Under the pieces are notes generated by a model. The model made no database searches, was not told the DNA's origin, and saw only the letters and a list, made by a program, of their open reading frames with translations. Source: Lingula anatina (taxonomy: Eukaryota; Brachiopoda; Lingulata; Lingulida; Lingulidae). From it: DNA of 64,000 nt. Shown here piece after piece: positions 11,501 to 23,641 of this stretch. The stretch is from NCBI RefSeq assembly GCF_001039355.2, contig NW_019775398.1, positions 98,580 to 162,579 on the forward strand, in the 5' to 3' direction. The position numbers were made by a program, and so were the translations under genes. The stretch's first letter is position 1. Each line of letters begins with the position of its first letter.

Positions 11501-14500
11501 AATGTTCATACCTGCAGTGGTTGTCGTGGTGGTTGGGGTGGTAGTGGTGGTTGGGGTGGTAGTAGTAGTAGTAGTAGTAGTGGTTGGCGTGGTTGTGGTG
11601 GTTGGGGTGGAAGTGGTAGTTGTAGTAGTGGTGGTTGGCGTGGTTGTGGTGGTTGGGGTTGTGGTAGTGGGGGTTGATGTCGTCGTCTGTGTCCCTAAAT
11701 AAAAAATATTTACCTTTAGATTTCACCAGTGAAAGTTTTTTATCACTTCAGCTCAATTACATATGAGGAAATATAACACAGCTTTACTTCTTAGTGAATT
11801 TTGAATTGCAATGAAATGGACGATTTCAAAAATTAGGATCATTTGTACCTTGGATGCCATGATCACGACACCTACCGTTTCTTATTTGGACTTCAACTGC
11901 GTGGAAGTATCGATTATTCACTGTAAAGGTGTAAGTTCCATTCACATCTGGCCATGTATTTTCATCATCAGGAAGATTATAAGAGAATTCGGTGTTGTAT
12001 TGAGAACTGTATGCAAAACTTATGATGTCGCTCTTTTTTCCATAACCCCATCCATAGAAAGAACCAGCAGAAACCCAAGGCTTGGGATCAGGTATATATT
12101 TCTGAAAAATATGAAAAATACTTTAAACACACTGCCTTTAAACCAACGCATGCTACAGCAAATCGACCTCATTCCGAGGCAATTGAAGAAGTAAGAAGTC
12201 GGAGAGGTCGCTTGATAAACATATCAGCAGTATAGTATTTGGCGACTCTTTTCACAAGAAATTCATTGTAAATCTCAGGAAGACAATTACCGTAAATTTT
12301 CCACTCGTTGTCGGTAACGAAGCGTCAATGTAATAGTCCAGTTTAAACATGGTGTCACTAGCAGTTCCACTCCAAATGAAAAACCTGACGGGCGTTGCAG
12401 AGCCTGTGTTGGTATGCACGAAGACAGAGAAACTCAGCAATTCTCCCTCCGGTAAAGGTGTCCCTGTCTCCACGAATGCTTTGCGGGTTGAAACTGATGG
12501 CTGATAATATTGCAGTCCCGAAGCGTCACCTGATAAAATTTTTGCATATAAATCAAATTTTATACAAAATATCAAATGGAAATACCGCTTATTAGGAGAC
12601 TTTATAACAATTTACAAACAGAAATTGAATGAAAGTTATGTGCGTTGCAAATTAACTTCCAAAGACATACCGATTGTTACCACGTTGTCCATATCTGGGG
12701 TGCTAATGGCTGCGGTAGTAGTGGTTGGCGTGGTGGTTGTTGTTAGGGTGGTAGTTGTTGGCGTGGTCGTGGTTGGCGTGGTGGTTGTTGTTGGGGTGGT
12801 AGTAGTTGGCTTGGTGGTTTTTGTTTGAGTGGTAGTAGTTGGCGTGGTTGTGGTTGGCGTGGTAGTGGTCGTGGTGGTGGTGGGAGTTGTTGTTGTCGTC
12901 TGTGTTCCTAAAAGACAAAAATGATTGATCTTAAAATTTGGGCAGTTAAAGTTTTTGTCAATGTCAACTCAATAACAAATTGTATAAAAAAACAACTTTT
13001 CTAGTAAACGAATTTAAAATAATTCCTACATCAAACGTGAAGGTTTCAAAGATTTGGATCAATTGGATGCCATGATCACGACACCTACCGTTTCTTATTT
13101 GGACCTCAACTGCGTGGAAGTATCGGTTATTCAATGAAAAGGTGTAACTTCCATTTACGTCTGGCCATGTATTTTCATCATCAGGAAGATTATATGAGAA
13201 TTCAGTGTTGTATTTAGAATTAAATGCAAAACTTATGATGTCACTCTTTTTTCCATAACCCCATCCATAGAAAGAACCAGCAGAAACCCAGGGCTTGGGA
13301 TCAGGTATATATTTCTGAAAAATACGATAAAATATTTTAACACATTAGGCTTTAAACCAACGCATGCTACAGCAAATCGATCGTTCCAAGGCAATTGAAA
13401 AAGTAAGAAGTCGGAGAGGTCGCTTGATAAACATATCAGCAGTATAGTATTTGGCGACTCTTTTCACAACAAACTCATTGTAAATCCCAGGTAGACAATT
13501 ACCGTAAATTTTCCACTCGTTGTCGGTAACGAAGCGTCAATGTAATAGTCCAGTTTAAACATGGTGTCACTAGCAGTTCTACTCCAAATGAAAAACCTGA
13601 CGGGCGTTGCAGAGCCTGTGTTGGTATGCACGAAGACAGAGAAACTCAGCAATTCTCCCTCCGGTAAAGGTGTCCCTGTCTCCACGAATGCTTTGCGGGT
13701 TGAAACTGATGGCTGATAATATTGCAGTCCCGAAGCGTCACCTGATAAAATTTATGCATATAAATCAAATTTTATACAAAATATCAAATGGCAATACCGA
13801 ACTTTAGGAGGCTTTATAACAATTTACAGACAGAAATTGAATAAAAGTTATGTGCGTTGCAAATTAACTTCCAAAGACATACCGATTGTTACCACGTTGT
13901 CCATATCTGGGGTGCTGATGGCTGCGGTAGTAGTGGTTGGCGTGGTGGTAGTGGTTGGCGTGGTAGTGGTTGGCGTGGTGGTGGGAGTTGTTGTTGTCGT
14001 CTGTGTTCCTAAAAAACAAAAATGATTTAACTTAAGATTTTGGCAGTTAAAGTTTTTTTCGCTTTCAACTCAATAACAAATCGTATAAAAAAACAACTTT
14101 TCTAGTAAACGAATTTAAAATAATTCCTACATCAACGTGAAGGTTTCAAAGATTTGGATCAATTGGATGCCATGATCACGACACCTACCGTTTCTTATTT
14201 GGACCTCAACTGCGTGGAAGTATCGGTTATTCAATGAAAAGGTGTAACTTCCATTTACGTCTGGCCATGTATTTTCATCATCAGGAAGATTATAAGAGAA
14301 TTCAGTGTTGTATTTAGAATTATATGCAAAACTTATGATGTCACTCTTTTTTCCATAACCCCATCCATAGAAAGAACCAGCAGAAACCCAAGGCTTGGGA
14401 TCAGGTATATATTTCTGAAAAATACGATAAAATATTTTAACACATTAACCAACGCATGCTACAGCAAATCGATCGTTCCAAGGGAATTGAAAAAGTAAGA

Positions 14501-15706
14501 GGTCGGAGAGGTCGCTCGATATACATATCAGCTGTATAGTATTTGGCGACTCTTTTCACAACAAACTCATTGTAAATCCCAGGTAGACAATTACCGTAAA
14601 TTTTCCACTCGTTGTCGGTAACGAAGCGTCAATGTAATAGTCCAGTTTAAATATGGTGTCACTAGCAGTTCCACTCCAAATGAAAAACCTGACGGGCGTT
14701 GCAGAGCCTGTGTTGGTATGCACGAAGACAGAGAAACTCAGCAATTCTCCCTCCGGTAAAGGTGTCCCTGTCTCCACGAATGCTTTGCGGGTTGAAACTG
14801 ATGGCTGATAATATTGCAGTCCCGAAGCGTCACCTGATAAATTATTTGCATATAAATCAAATTTTATATAAAATATCAAATGGAAATACCGCTTATTAGG
14901 AGGCTTTATAACAATTTACAGACAGAAATTGAATGAAAGTTATGTGCGTCGCAAATTGACTTCCAAAGACATACCGATTGTTACCACGTTGTCCATATCT
15001 GGAGTGCTAATGGCTGCGGTAGTAGTGGTGTTTGGTAGTTTCTACAGTAGTGGTCGTATTTCATGTGCCCTGGTATAGTAGTAGTAGTAGTAGTAGTGGA
15101 GATGGTGTAGCGGTTGTTGTTATTGGGGTAAGGGTCAGAGTGGTTGCAGTGGAAATGGTATATGTAGCTTGTTTCGGCAAAATATAGTCTGCTTTTTTGA
15201 AGGTAAAACTAAATCTTCAACCACATTTAGTTTCCAATGCATTTGTTTTGTTAAAATTTATTCTGTCGAACCTGTGTGTGCATGTTTTTTATAGTTTTGT
15301 CAAATAATTATATTTCGCCTATTAATCGCAATCGTAACCACAGTATCTATATTTGGACTAGCCTAAACGACAATTATAATAACTCTTACACACGGACTGG
15401 TCAATGAACTTACCGACTGTGACCGTCGTAACAGGTGTTGTGGTTGTTGTTCCTACATAAAGAAGGTAATATCCAGTGATTAATTTCTATCAAAACGTTG
15501 TACTAAAAAATACAGAGGTACTAGAAACTATTTTAAAGTGTGTGTGTGTGTGTGTGCTTCATATGACGTTTCTAGAGAACATGGTTAACGATAAAATTTC
15601 CCGCCAATTTGTTTCAGAACTACTAGCACTAGTAAGGCTAGAGATACACCTAATAGCAATATTATAAAACGCCAATAGATTTATCACCCGTCCCCTGGTT
15701 CCCGAT

Positions 15707-15749
<43 letters not shown>

Positions 15750-15893
15750 ATTGCAACACAATCTACCGAATAACCTTTAATACAGTTTATTTAAGCTTGG
15801 TTATTTATACTTCATCAGTCTAATCTGTTTCTTACCAGTTGTTACGATCGAAAAAACACCGAGCAAAACGATGAATGGAGAGTGGCACTGCAT
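7810..15893 (-). CDS. Transmembrane mucin-type receptor: three tandem modules, SEA, Ig, TM, Lys-rich tail
   Basis: The model has 18 exons (minus strand, 5' to 3'): 15836-15893, 15414-15452, 14595-14833, 14189-14414, 13883-14008, 13503-13741, 13089-13314, 12671-12907, 12291-12529, 11876-12101, 11512-11694, 11106-11279, 10454-10627, 10211-10267, 9616-10044, 8493-8544, 8169-8246, 7810-8020. They total 3213 nt, about 1070 aa, and all phases agree. Order of parts: signal peptide (MQCHSPFIVLLGVFSIV), Thr linker, three A+B modules with Thr/Pro linkers, a SEA domain with PGSIVVVF, an Ig domain, a TM helix and a basic tail. Most intron junctions are phase 1; the A/B junctions are phase 0. Family knowledge: SEA mucins are shed or signalling cell-surface proteins. 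A receptor, adhesion or immune role is inference. The tail linkage is the least certain part: reading through donor GTGAGT at 9616 would give a stop at 9608 and a seven-residue tail. Confidence 0.8.
8692..8729 (-). CDS. Possible alternative terminal exon (short tail)
   Basis: Acceptor CTATTTTAG is followed by 38 nt that, after the phase-1 donor at 9616, would read E-APAIRGYRGPV-stop. It lies between the TM exon and the Lys-rich tail exons, so using it would replace the long basic tail with about 12 residues. It rests on one splice site, phase agreement and a short ORF. Confidence 0.25.
9616..10044 (-). CDS. Ig-like domain plus transmembrane exon of the mucin receptor
   Basis: This 429-nt exon has leading phase 1 and trailing phase 1. 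The Ig fold is marked by GGDHVLHCQ (first Cys), LKWYKVG (core Trp) and TTGDAGCYRC (second Cys with the D-x-G-x-Y-x-C signature). A Ser/Thr/Pro stalk follows, then a hydrophobic helix (GFLVVGIVVGVILIILII) and a CPCCRR stop-transfer with juxtamembrane cysteines that could be palmitoylated. An Ig domain between SEA and the TM segment is not the usual layout of vertebrate TM mucins. Confidence 0.85.
10454..11279 (-). CDS. SEA domain of the mucin receptor (two exons)
   Basis: Exons 11106-11279 and 10454-10627 (174 nt each, both phase 1 on both sides) encode one domain of about 115 aa. It contains VTVTFTGDYSTLVGNDK, the helix VTSMKQQMATKLN, RIINLDVQPG, then SIVVVFDLLPAVSG and a C-terminal helix/strand. 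The PGSIVVVF segment matches the autoproteolysis site of MUC1-type SEA domains (consensus G-S-V-V-V), where the chain breaks between Gly and Ser and the halves stay associated. The intron falls inside the Gly codon of that site. Self-cleavage is inferred from family knowledge. Confidence 0.85.
11512..11694 (-). CDS. Thr/Pro-rich mucin linker exon preceding SEA
   Basis: This 183-nt exon (61 codons, symmetric phase 1) is almost wholly ACN and CCN codons, giving runs such as TTTTTPTTTTT. It is a classic substrate for O-glycosylation. Similar linker exons occur at 12671-12907 and 13883-14008 (they differ in length), with a 39-nt version at 15414-15452. The linkers between modules end in AAISTPDMDNVVTIG before the next module. 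Confidence 0.85.
11876..12529 (-). repeat. Tandem module copy 3 (exons A3 12291-12529, B3 11876-12101)
   Basis: Exon A (239 nt) contains DASGLQYYQPSVSTRKAF, PEGELLSFSVFVHTNTGS, TPVRFFIWSGTASDTMF and LDYYIDASLPTTSGKF. Exon B (226 nt) contains IPDPKPWVSAGSFYGWGYG, KKSDIISFAYSSQYNT, NLPDDENTWPDVNG and YFHAVEVQIRN. The A/B junction is phase 0 and the outer junctions are phase 1, so the pair is a self-contained unit of about 155 aa. It has no cysteine and an alternating hydrophobic pattern suggesting a beta-sandwich. I do not recognise the family. Confidence 0.85.
13089..13741 (-). repeat. Tandem module copy 2 (exons A2 13503-13741, B2 13089-13314)
   Basis: Same exon lengths and splice sites as copies 1 and 3. 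It reads WSRTASD where copy 3 has WSGTASD. The intervening intron and flanking intron sequence are also nearly the same as in the other copies, which points to recent duplication or ongoing gene conversion. Confidence 0.85.
13883..14008 (-). CDS. Thr/Pro-rich linker exon between modules 1 and 2
   Basis: 126 nt, 42 codons, symmetric phase 1. It is about half the length of the equivalent linker at 12671-12907 (237 nt), although the flanking intron sequence is nearly identical. Linker length therefore varies by gain or loss of Thr/Pro codon blocks. Confidence 0.8.
14189..14833 (-). repeat. Tandem module copy 1 (exons A1 14595-14833, B1 14189-14414)
   Basis: The most N-terminal module, again 239 + 226 nt with phase 1/0/1 borders. 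It reads ASDTIFK where copies 2 and 3 have ASDTMFK. Its start-to-start spacing to copy 2 is 1092 bp, against 1212 bp between copies 2 and 3; most of the difference is linker length. Confidence 0.85.
14975..15140 (-). pseudogene. Decayed Thr-rich linker exon before module 1
   Basis: The 3' end of this segment repeats the other linkers (TTTAAISTPDMDNVVTI, then donor GTATGT). Upstream the Thr codons are in conflicting frames. The only nearby acceptor (CTGTAG) enters with phase 0 where phase 1 is needed, and the Thr-rich tract further up runs into a TGA. Exon 15414-15452 can splice straight to A1 in phase 1, so this exon is probably skipped. Confidence 0.5.
15711..15746. repeat. Poly(A) tract in intron 1 of the mucin receptor
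   Basis: A run of roughly 36 A on the plus strand (poly-T on the gene's strand), close upstream of exon 15414-15452. Confidence 0.9.
15836..15893 (-). CDS. Signal-peptide exon of the mucin receptor
   Basis: ATG at 15893; it encodes MQCHSPFIVLLGVFSIVTT and leaves one base at donor TG|GTAAGA. The hydrophobic core FIVLLGVFSIV and the short polar N-terminus fit a cleaved signal peptide. The next exon (15414-15452) begins the Thr-rich ectodomain. Confidence 0.85.
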
Positions 15894-18198
<2,305 letters not shown>

Positions 18199-18232
18199 CT
18201 TCGTTACTGTCGTTCGCCGCACCATCTGACAT
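18199..18232 (-). CDS. Orphan candidate first coding exon
   Basis: ATG at 18232 is followed by 11 codons (MSDGAANDSNE) and an AAG|GTAAAA donor in phase 1. Its local GC is higher than its surroundings, and it lies about 1.2 kb upstream of and divergent from the ELL start. I could not find a matching downstream exon before the mucin gene. It might be an alternative start exon, or chance. Confidence 0.25.
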
Positions 18233-19493
18233 TTTCCAATCGATCTAGTTTATTTTTATTAAAGTAGAAAATCTGCAACTTATCAGAAAGCGATTCTAAC
18301 GTCTCAGAAAATGTCTAGAATGTTAATTTTTTTACAAATAACTCAATAATAACTTGGGGCTACTTTCACAGAGTTACTGAGTTTTTGAAATTGAGAGAAT
18401 CCTTCATTACGTTTTTTGGTGCAGGTCATAATTTTTAGATTTTTAAAAGTATTTTTGTAATATTTTAGCCGTTAATAAAATTCTGAATTCAGTTACATCC
18501 ATTATTAGCTTGACAATATGGTAACAGGCCACAGTCTAAGTATTACACGAAACACGACGAAACTGCATTCCCATAGAAAGTAATTTGCAAAACCTTCGTT
18601 ACCGGGGATTATGAAAAAAATATACTTGCAGTTGAGGGCAAAATGTGTCAGTAAAATAAACATGCATCTTAGTAATACCCCTTTAGGACAGTCTTATTTT
18701 TAGTAGTTTTAAGTAAGTTTTAATAGCGTGTGAATATTATCCAAATTTTTTTTCAAAACCCTCTTTACTAAAGTAGGGACGTCTAGGCTAAAACATTTGA
18801 TACAGGATACGAACATTTCCCATAGGCCTACTAGCAAGGCATGAATTTTAAAATTTCAATGATTAACACAAAAAGCCAGATTTATCTCTTTTTGTCACCA
18901 AAGATTTAGAAAAGTAGTATTTGCAAATATATCTTTGACTGCATTTTTCACTTTTCTGTTTTCTGCAAATGGACCTTTATATCGATATACTGAGAATGAG
19001 TGCGAGTGACATTGCCCTTGTGTTACATGCGATTGAAAATCCGTTTACGAATAGAATAAATCAATAGAAAGATTGAATTTAGATGTAGAGCGGATCTTTT
19101 CTGTCTAGATGGGCGTTTTTTTTTCTTTTTTACGAGCCCCTCCCCCAACCTTCTGTTATAAGCCTACTTACAGAGCTGTAAATTTTGTTGGTCACATTAA
19201 CTATTTTGCAGCGTGACGTAATGGTTTGGAATCGATGTGGAAATTTATAAACTCAAACAAATTACCCACTTCCTGCTTCGTTTGTAATATCATAACACAT
19301 TTAAACATCTTTCGTTTTCTTCGATAAATTTAACGCACTGCACCGGATTGCGTCGGATGTTCATTTTTCCGCTATCGCAACGATTAAAGGGCACCCCATT
19401 CAATACCATCCGTCACGGCCCATCGTAATGCGCACCTGCTGAGCCGATGCGAAAGCTCACGTCAACTTTGGGGATGAGGCAGTAAGACCAAAG
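18233..19493. other. 5' flank of ELL
   Basis: AT-rich until about 19330, then relatively GC/CpG-richer (CGTCGGATG, CCGTCACGGCC, GCGAAAGCTCACG) up to the ELL start codon. This is consistent with a TATA-less housekeeping promoter in the last 150 bp. No coding exon seen. Confidence 0.5.
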
Positions 19494-19500
19494 ATGGCGG
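19491..19500 (+). promoter_or_regulatory. AAGATGGCGG motif spanning the ELL start codon
   Basis: The sequence CCAAAGATGGCGG gives both a strong initiation context (purine at -3, G at +4) and a YY1-like element. The same 10-mer occurs at 5573-5582 upstream of another gene. Confidence 0.4.
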
Positions 19501-22500
19501 CGCTGGTGGAGGGTGAGCAATATGGTCTAACATCTGGTAGGTCCACCGGCGCTGACAAAACTTGTGTGTACGTAAAACTCACCGACTCAGCACTTCGAGC
19601 CATCGAGGATTTCCAAAAGACTCACGTAAGTCCAATTAACTGTAGATCAATGGGAAAAGCTAAATATCAGTGGGCAAAATACACCCTCGTATGTGCATTT
19701 CATTACATTGCAATCCGATTTCAATGAACGGTGTAATAACTTGTACCTCGGCTCTCTAAGTTGTTGCTTTTTTGGAAACTATAGGGTTCACTTCATTGTT
19801 TGGTTGAATTCAACAACCAGTGAGATATGTGCTAATTTTATCATTATCAGCTATTATTTCATGGATATGCATATGCCATACTTGGACTAACCTCGTAATA
19901 GACGGGACTACTGGTGGATATTAAATTAATGTTTACCACTGCCTCAAAATCAGCAGGTGTGTTAAGTTACCAGTAAGGGCTTAGTTGTCTGTGTCCCTGG
20001 AGGGAATTCATGTGTAATAAAGTTGAGAAGGAAGGACATGTACTGGAAACTTAAACAAACCATATGTTGAAGATAGGTGAGGTTATACCAGCTGTTTGGC
20101 TACTTCAGTCAACAACATTGTTTTATCTTGTTCAGATTTATTTTCATAAACTTAATACTTGATACATCATTGTATAGCAGGTATTATGTGATAATATAAT
20201 GTATTTAGATCTAATGCTACTTGACTTGTTTAACATGGATAAATCTTTTACAGCCTCTAACTACCAGTAAACTATTGATTAGCACCACTAAACTATTGAT
20301 TTTTAAATATTCATACCTATCAAGGACGTTATCTTGACTTGATGAAACCATATATGGATAATAAGATATGTAGCATTTGATATGTAACATTTGACTAGCG
20401 CTTGACATAATTAAAGTGAACAGAATCATGTTACTTGTGTCATTTGACTAATGGCCAACAAATACAATAAGATGAAAGTATAAATAATTGGATTTCAAAA
20501 TGAGATTTCCTTCACTCATCATTGAAGTGGTATTTTATTTGTAATACACTAATATGTTGTTTAAGGAATTTATAGAAATTTAAAAAGTGATTAAGAAATT
20601 CACTGATCTAAAGCAGGCCCATGGCCAGCAAAGTCAAAAGGGGGGTTCTTTTTCTGAAAAAGGGGACCTTTTATACTGAAACTTATGTGTACCTAGATCA
20701 AATTTTACCCAAAATGGACCTTTTCCTGACAAAAGGGGCGGTTCTTTTGAACCCCCCGAACCCCCCCCCCCCTTGGCTACGGGCCTGTAAAGAAACCATC
20801 CAGATACCATTCAGATATTGGCCAGTGTGACCTTCTTCTATGATGTATATTAAAATTGTGTCAAGTCTAGAACCAAATGGTTTCAAACATAAATCATAGC
20901 TAATGAAGAAACGTGAATTGTACCAAGTAAGGGTCAGGTGGGGTCAGGTCAGGTCAGGGTCATACAATCATTGACCTCAAATGAATAGCATTATGGAAAT
21001 GAATTTTTGGATGCACTTGGGTGAATAAAATTAATGGATAGGAACCAAGTATGTTTATATATTAGTTTTTTTAGGTTGTCATTCTGTTACAAAAATTCCA
21101 TGTATATTTAAAATTTTTATCAATTTCAACTTACTGAAAGCAACTAAATCATATGTTTGTAGAACAGCTGTGCAAGGCCTTCACAGTAGCATTGTATTCA
21201 AAGTGTCAGTGCAGGTTATATAAGAAGTGTACCTCAAATAGCAATAGCCAGTTCTAGTAGTAATATGCAATCCTGCACTATAAGAGTATAGGTACTATAA
21301 GAGCTTTACTAATCCACTTGCAAGCTATTTACTTTTTTAAGTCTTCATTAAGTATCCTCAGGTTGAAAAGAATAATACAAATTAAGACTGAACTTACCTT
21401 TATTGATCTCTTTTATCAAGTGGGGGATTGAATTTGTTTTGATTCATTTGCACATAATGCTGCCCATGATAGCCTGCTGGCTACATATGTGTAGGGGAAA
21501 CATTGTAGGACCGTTGTTGTTGAATATGTTTTCTTATTTTCACATCTCTTTGTGAAATTTAGGTAAAATAGTTATTTCCTCTGCCAGCTGTTGCTTGGCC
21601 ATCTCAGCTGTCTTCTTATGGTATAGGTACTGGTAGGGCAATTTTACTCCTTAATAATTCCTTTGCTTTTGTTCTGAAAATTCTGGATATTTTGCTGAAT
21701 TAAAGTATTTTTTTTTATGAATTGAAATGATAACTTCTAACAATTAAATGTTATTAAGTACTATGTTCTTTTCACAGCTTAATCTTTATTATTGTCTATT
21801 CATACTTATATACATGAACCTTAAGCTCTATAAACTTTATGAGGAACTTACAAAAAAACTTGAAAATATGAAATATTTGATAAAATGGGATGTTTGAAAT
21901 TAAGAATGCATATTTCATAAATTGGTGGGAGATGTTCTCCAAAAGTACAGCATTAAGATAAAGGCAGGACATTGATATGCAGCAACTGAGAACATGATTT
22001 ATCTTTAAAAAGACAGCATGAAGAATAACAGTATACATACATATTGAATTGTTTACTGTTGACATTATAATGGGAGATTCTATGGAAATGAAATTTTCCA
22101 ATTTTGAAAAGGACCAATTGTGTATATTTTCCAAATGTATATTTTTCTAAATTGCTGTTATAAGTTACCTCTGTACTTCAAATGACCCTGTTTTAAGCAG
22201 GAATATTGTAACAGTTATGTATGATATATGGAAATTGTGGCTAACATTTAAAAAAGTCTGTTCCAAATAACATTGGCCCTAAGTGTTTCCATTGAACAAG
22301 TGAATTATGTTATCTTGAGAATATTGTGTTGCCTTTAGCAACCATTGTTCATAAAATCAATGTCAAGTATGACTAAAAAATGAACTGGTTTATGGAAAGG
22401 GACAGTTGCCATATCTATGATGCTGAGATCAGATAAACAGCTTCATGTCTGGCCATCAGTTGATAGATAATGCTGATACCACTTCTCACAGTGTTTTCTA

Positions 22501-23584
22501 TCTGTGGTAATGACATTCTGCTTATTATACCCATTGATAAACACTTTTGAATATACGTGATGGCTAAGATGATGGATATGGCACCTATTACCAAAGGTTA
22601 GGTTCACAAGTGATATGGTATATAAGGTGGCTTGAGATTTTACATTAATAGTGCTTGGGATCAAATGAAAAAGAAACTTCAGACTGATAATGGATGTTAC
22701 AGAATGGGGGAAACATGGTGGAATGGGCTCTTATAACAGAGTACTTTGATATTATTTTGAATATATTTCAATGAGTCCTCTAAAATCATAGACATCTATT
22801 TAGGTTGGCTGTTTTAGTGCTGGGGTGCTGGTTACCATTACCTCAACTTTTCAGGAACTGACATGCTTTAATGAAAAATAACCCTCATTTTTTAAACTCT
22901 GTCACTTACAGGTACTTAGAAATGACCCGCAGTTATTTCCATTAGGGCTCAAAAATATTTAAAGTCTAATATCTAGTTGAAACTCTGAGCCAGTACCGTG
23001 CAGGCTAGGGATTTTTAAAGCATGTCAAGTCAGCAGCATAGAATATTACCCCTATACTGTACCAACTACAAATTCCATGAACCACCATAAATTGATAAAT
23101 CCCAGGGTTCTTAGTTCAATCATGACTAATTCTGTAAGCTCTTAACTGATTATTATTTGTCCTCAGTCAATTCTTGCAATTCTCGAGAGATCGTGGAATT
23201 GGCACAAAAGTTTTTGAACTAGTCTTCTATTTATAACCAGTTGATGTTAATCTAAGGCCAGTACTGTAGCTGCTCTATGCAGGGACAAGATTTCTACCAG
23301 AAATGTGCAAAATTCCATGTTTCCTCATGATTTCTAAAATTTATCAATTCCCGGTGGTTCGTGGAATTCGTAGTCTGTGTGGAATAGGGGCAAAAAAGAC
23401 AACTGCAGCTGATGATTTCACTCATTTATGTAAAGAACAAATTTGGTGCAGCATTTCAGCAAAAAGCTATTACAGTTTTATCAATTTGTTTCCTGTCATA
23501 AAATGTTCTCTTTTATCAGTACTGTAATTTATTAGAATTATTTAACATCTTCCTCTTATTCTTCTCCCTGTGCATTTATGTATT

Positions 23585-23641
<57 letters not shown>

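Noticed and set aside
11502-11702. Val/Gly-rich plus-strand ORF
   Set aside because: Antisense shadow of the Thr/Pro linker exon on the minus strand.
12395-12595. Three identical 66-aa plus-strand ORFs (also at 13607 and 14699) that could look like a repeated gene family
   Set aside because: They are antisense to the triplicated module exon A and carry no domain signal of their own.
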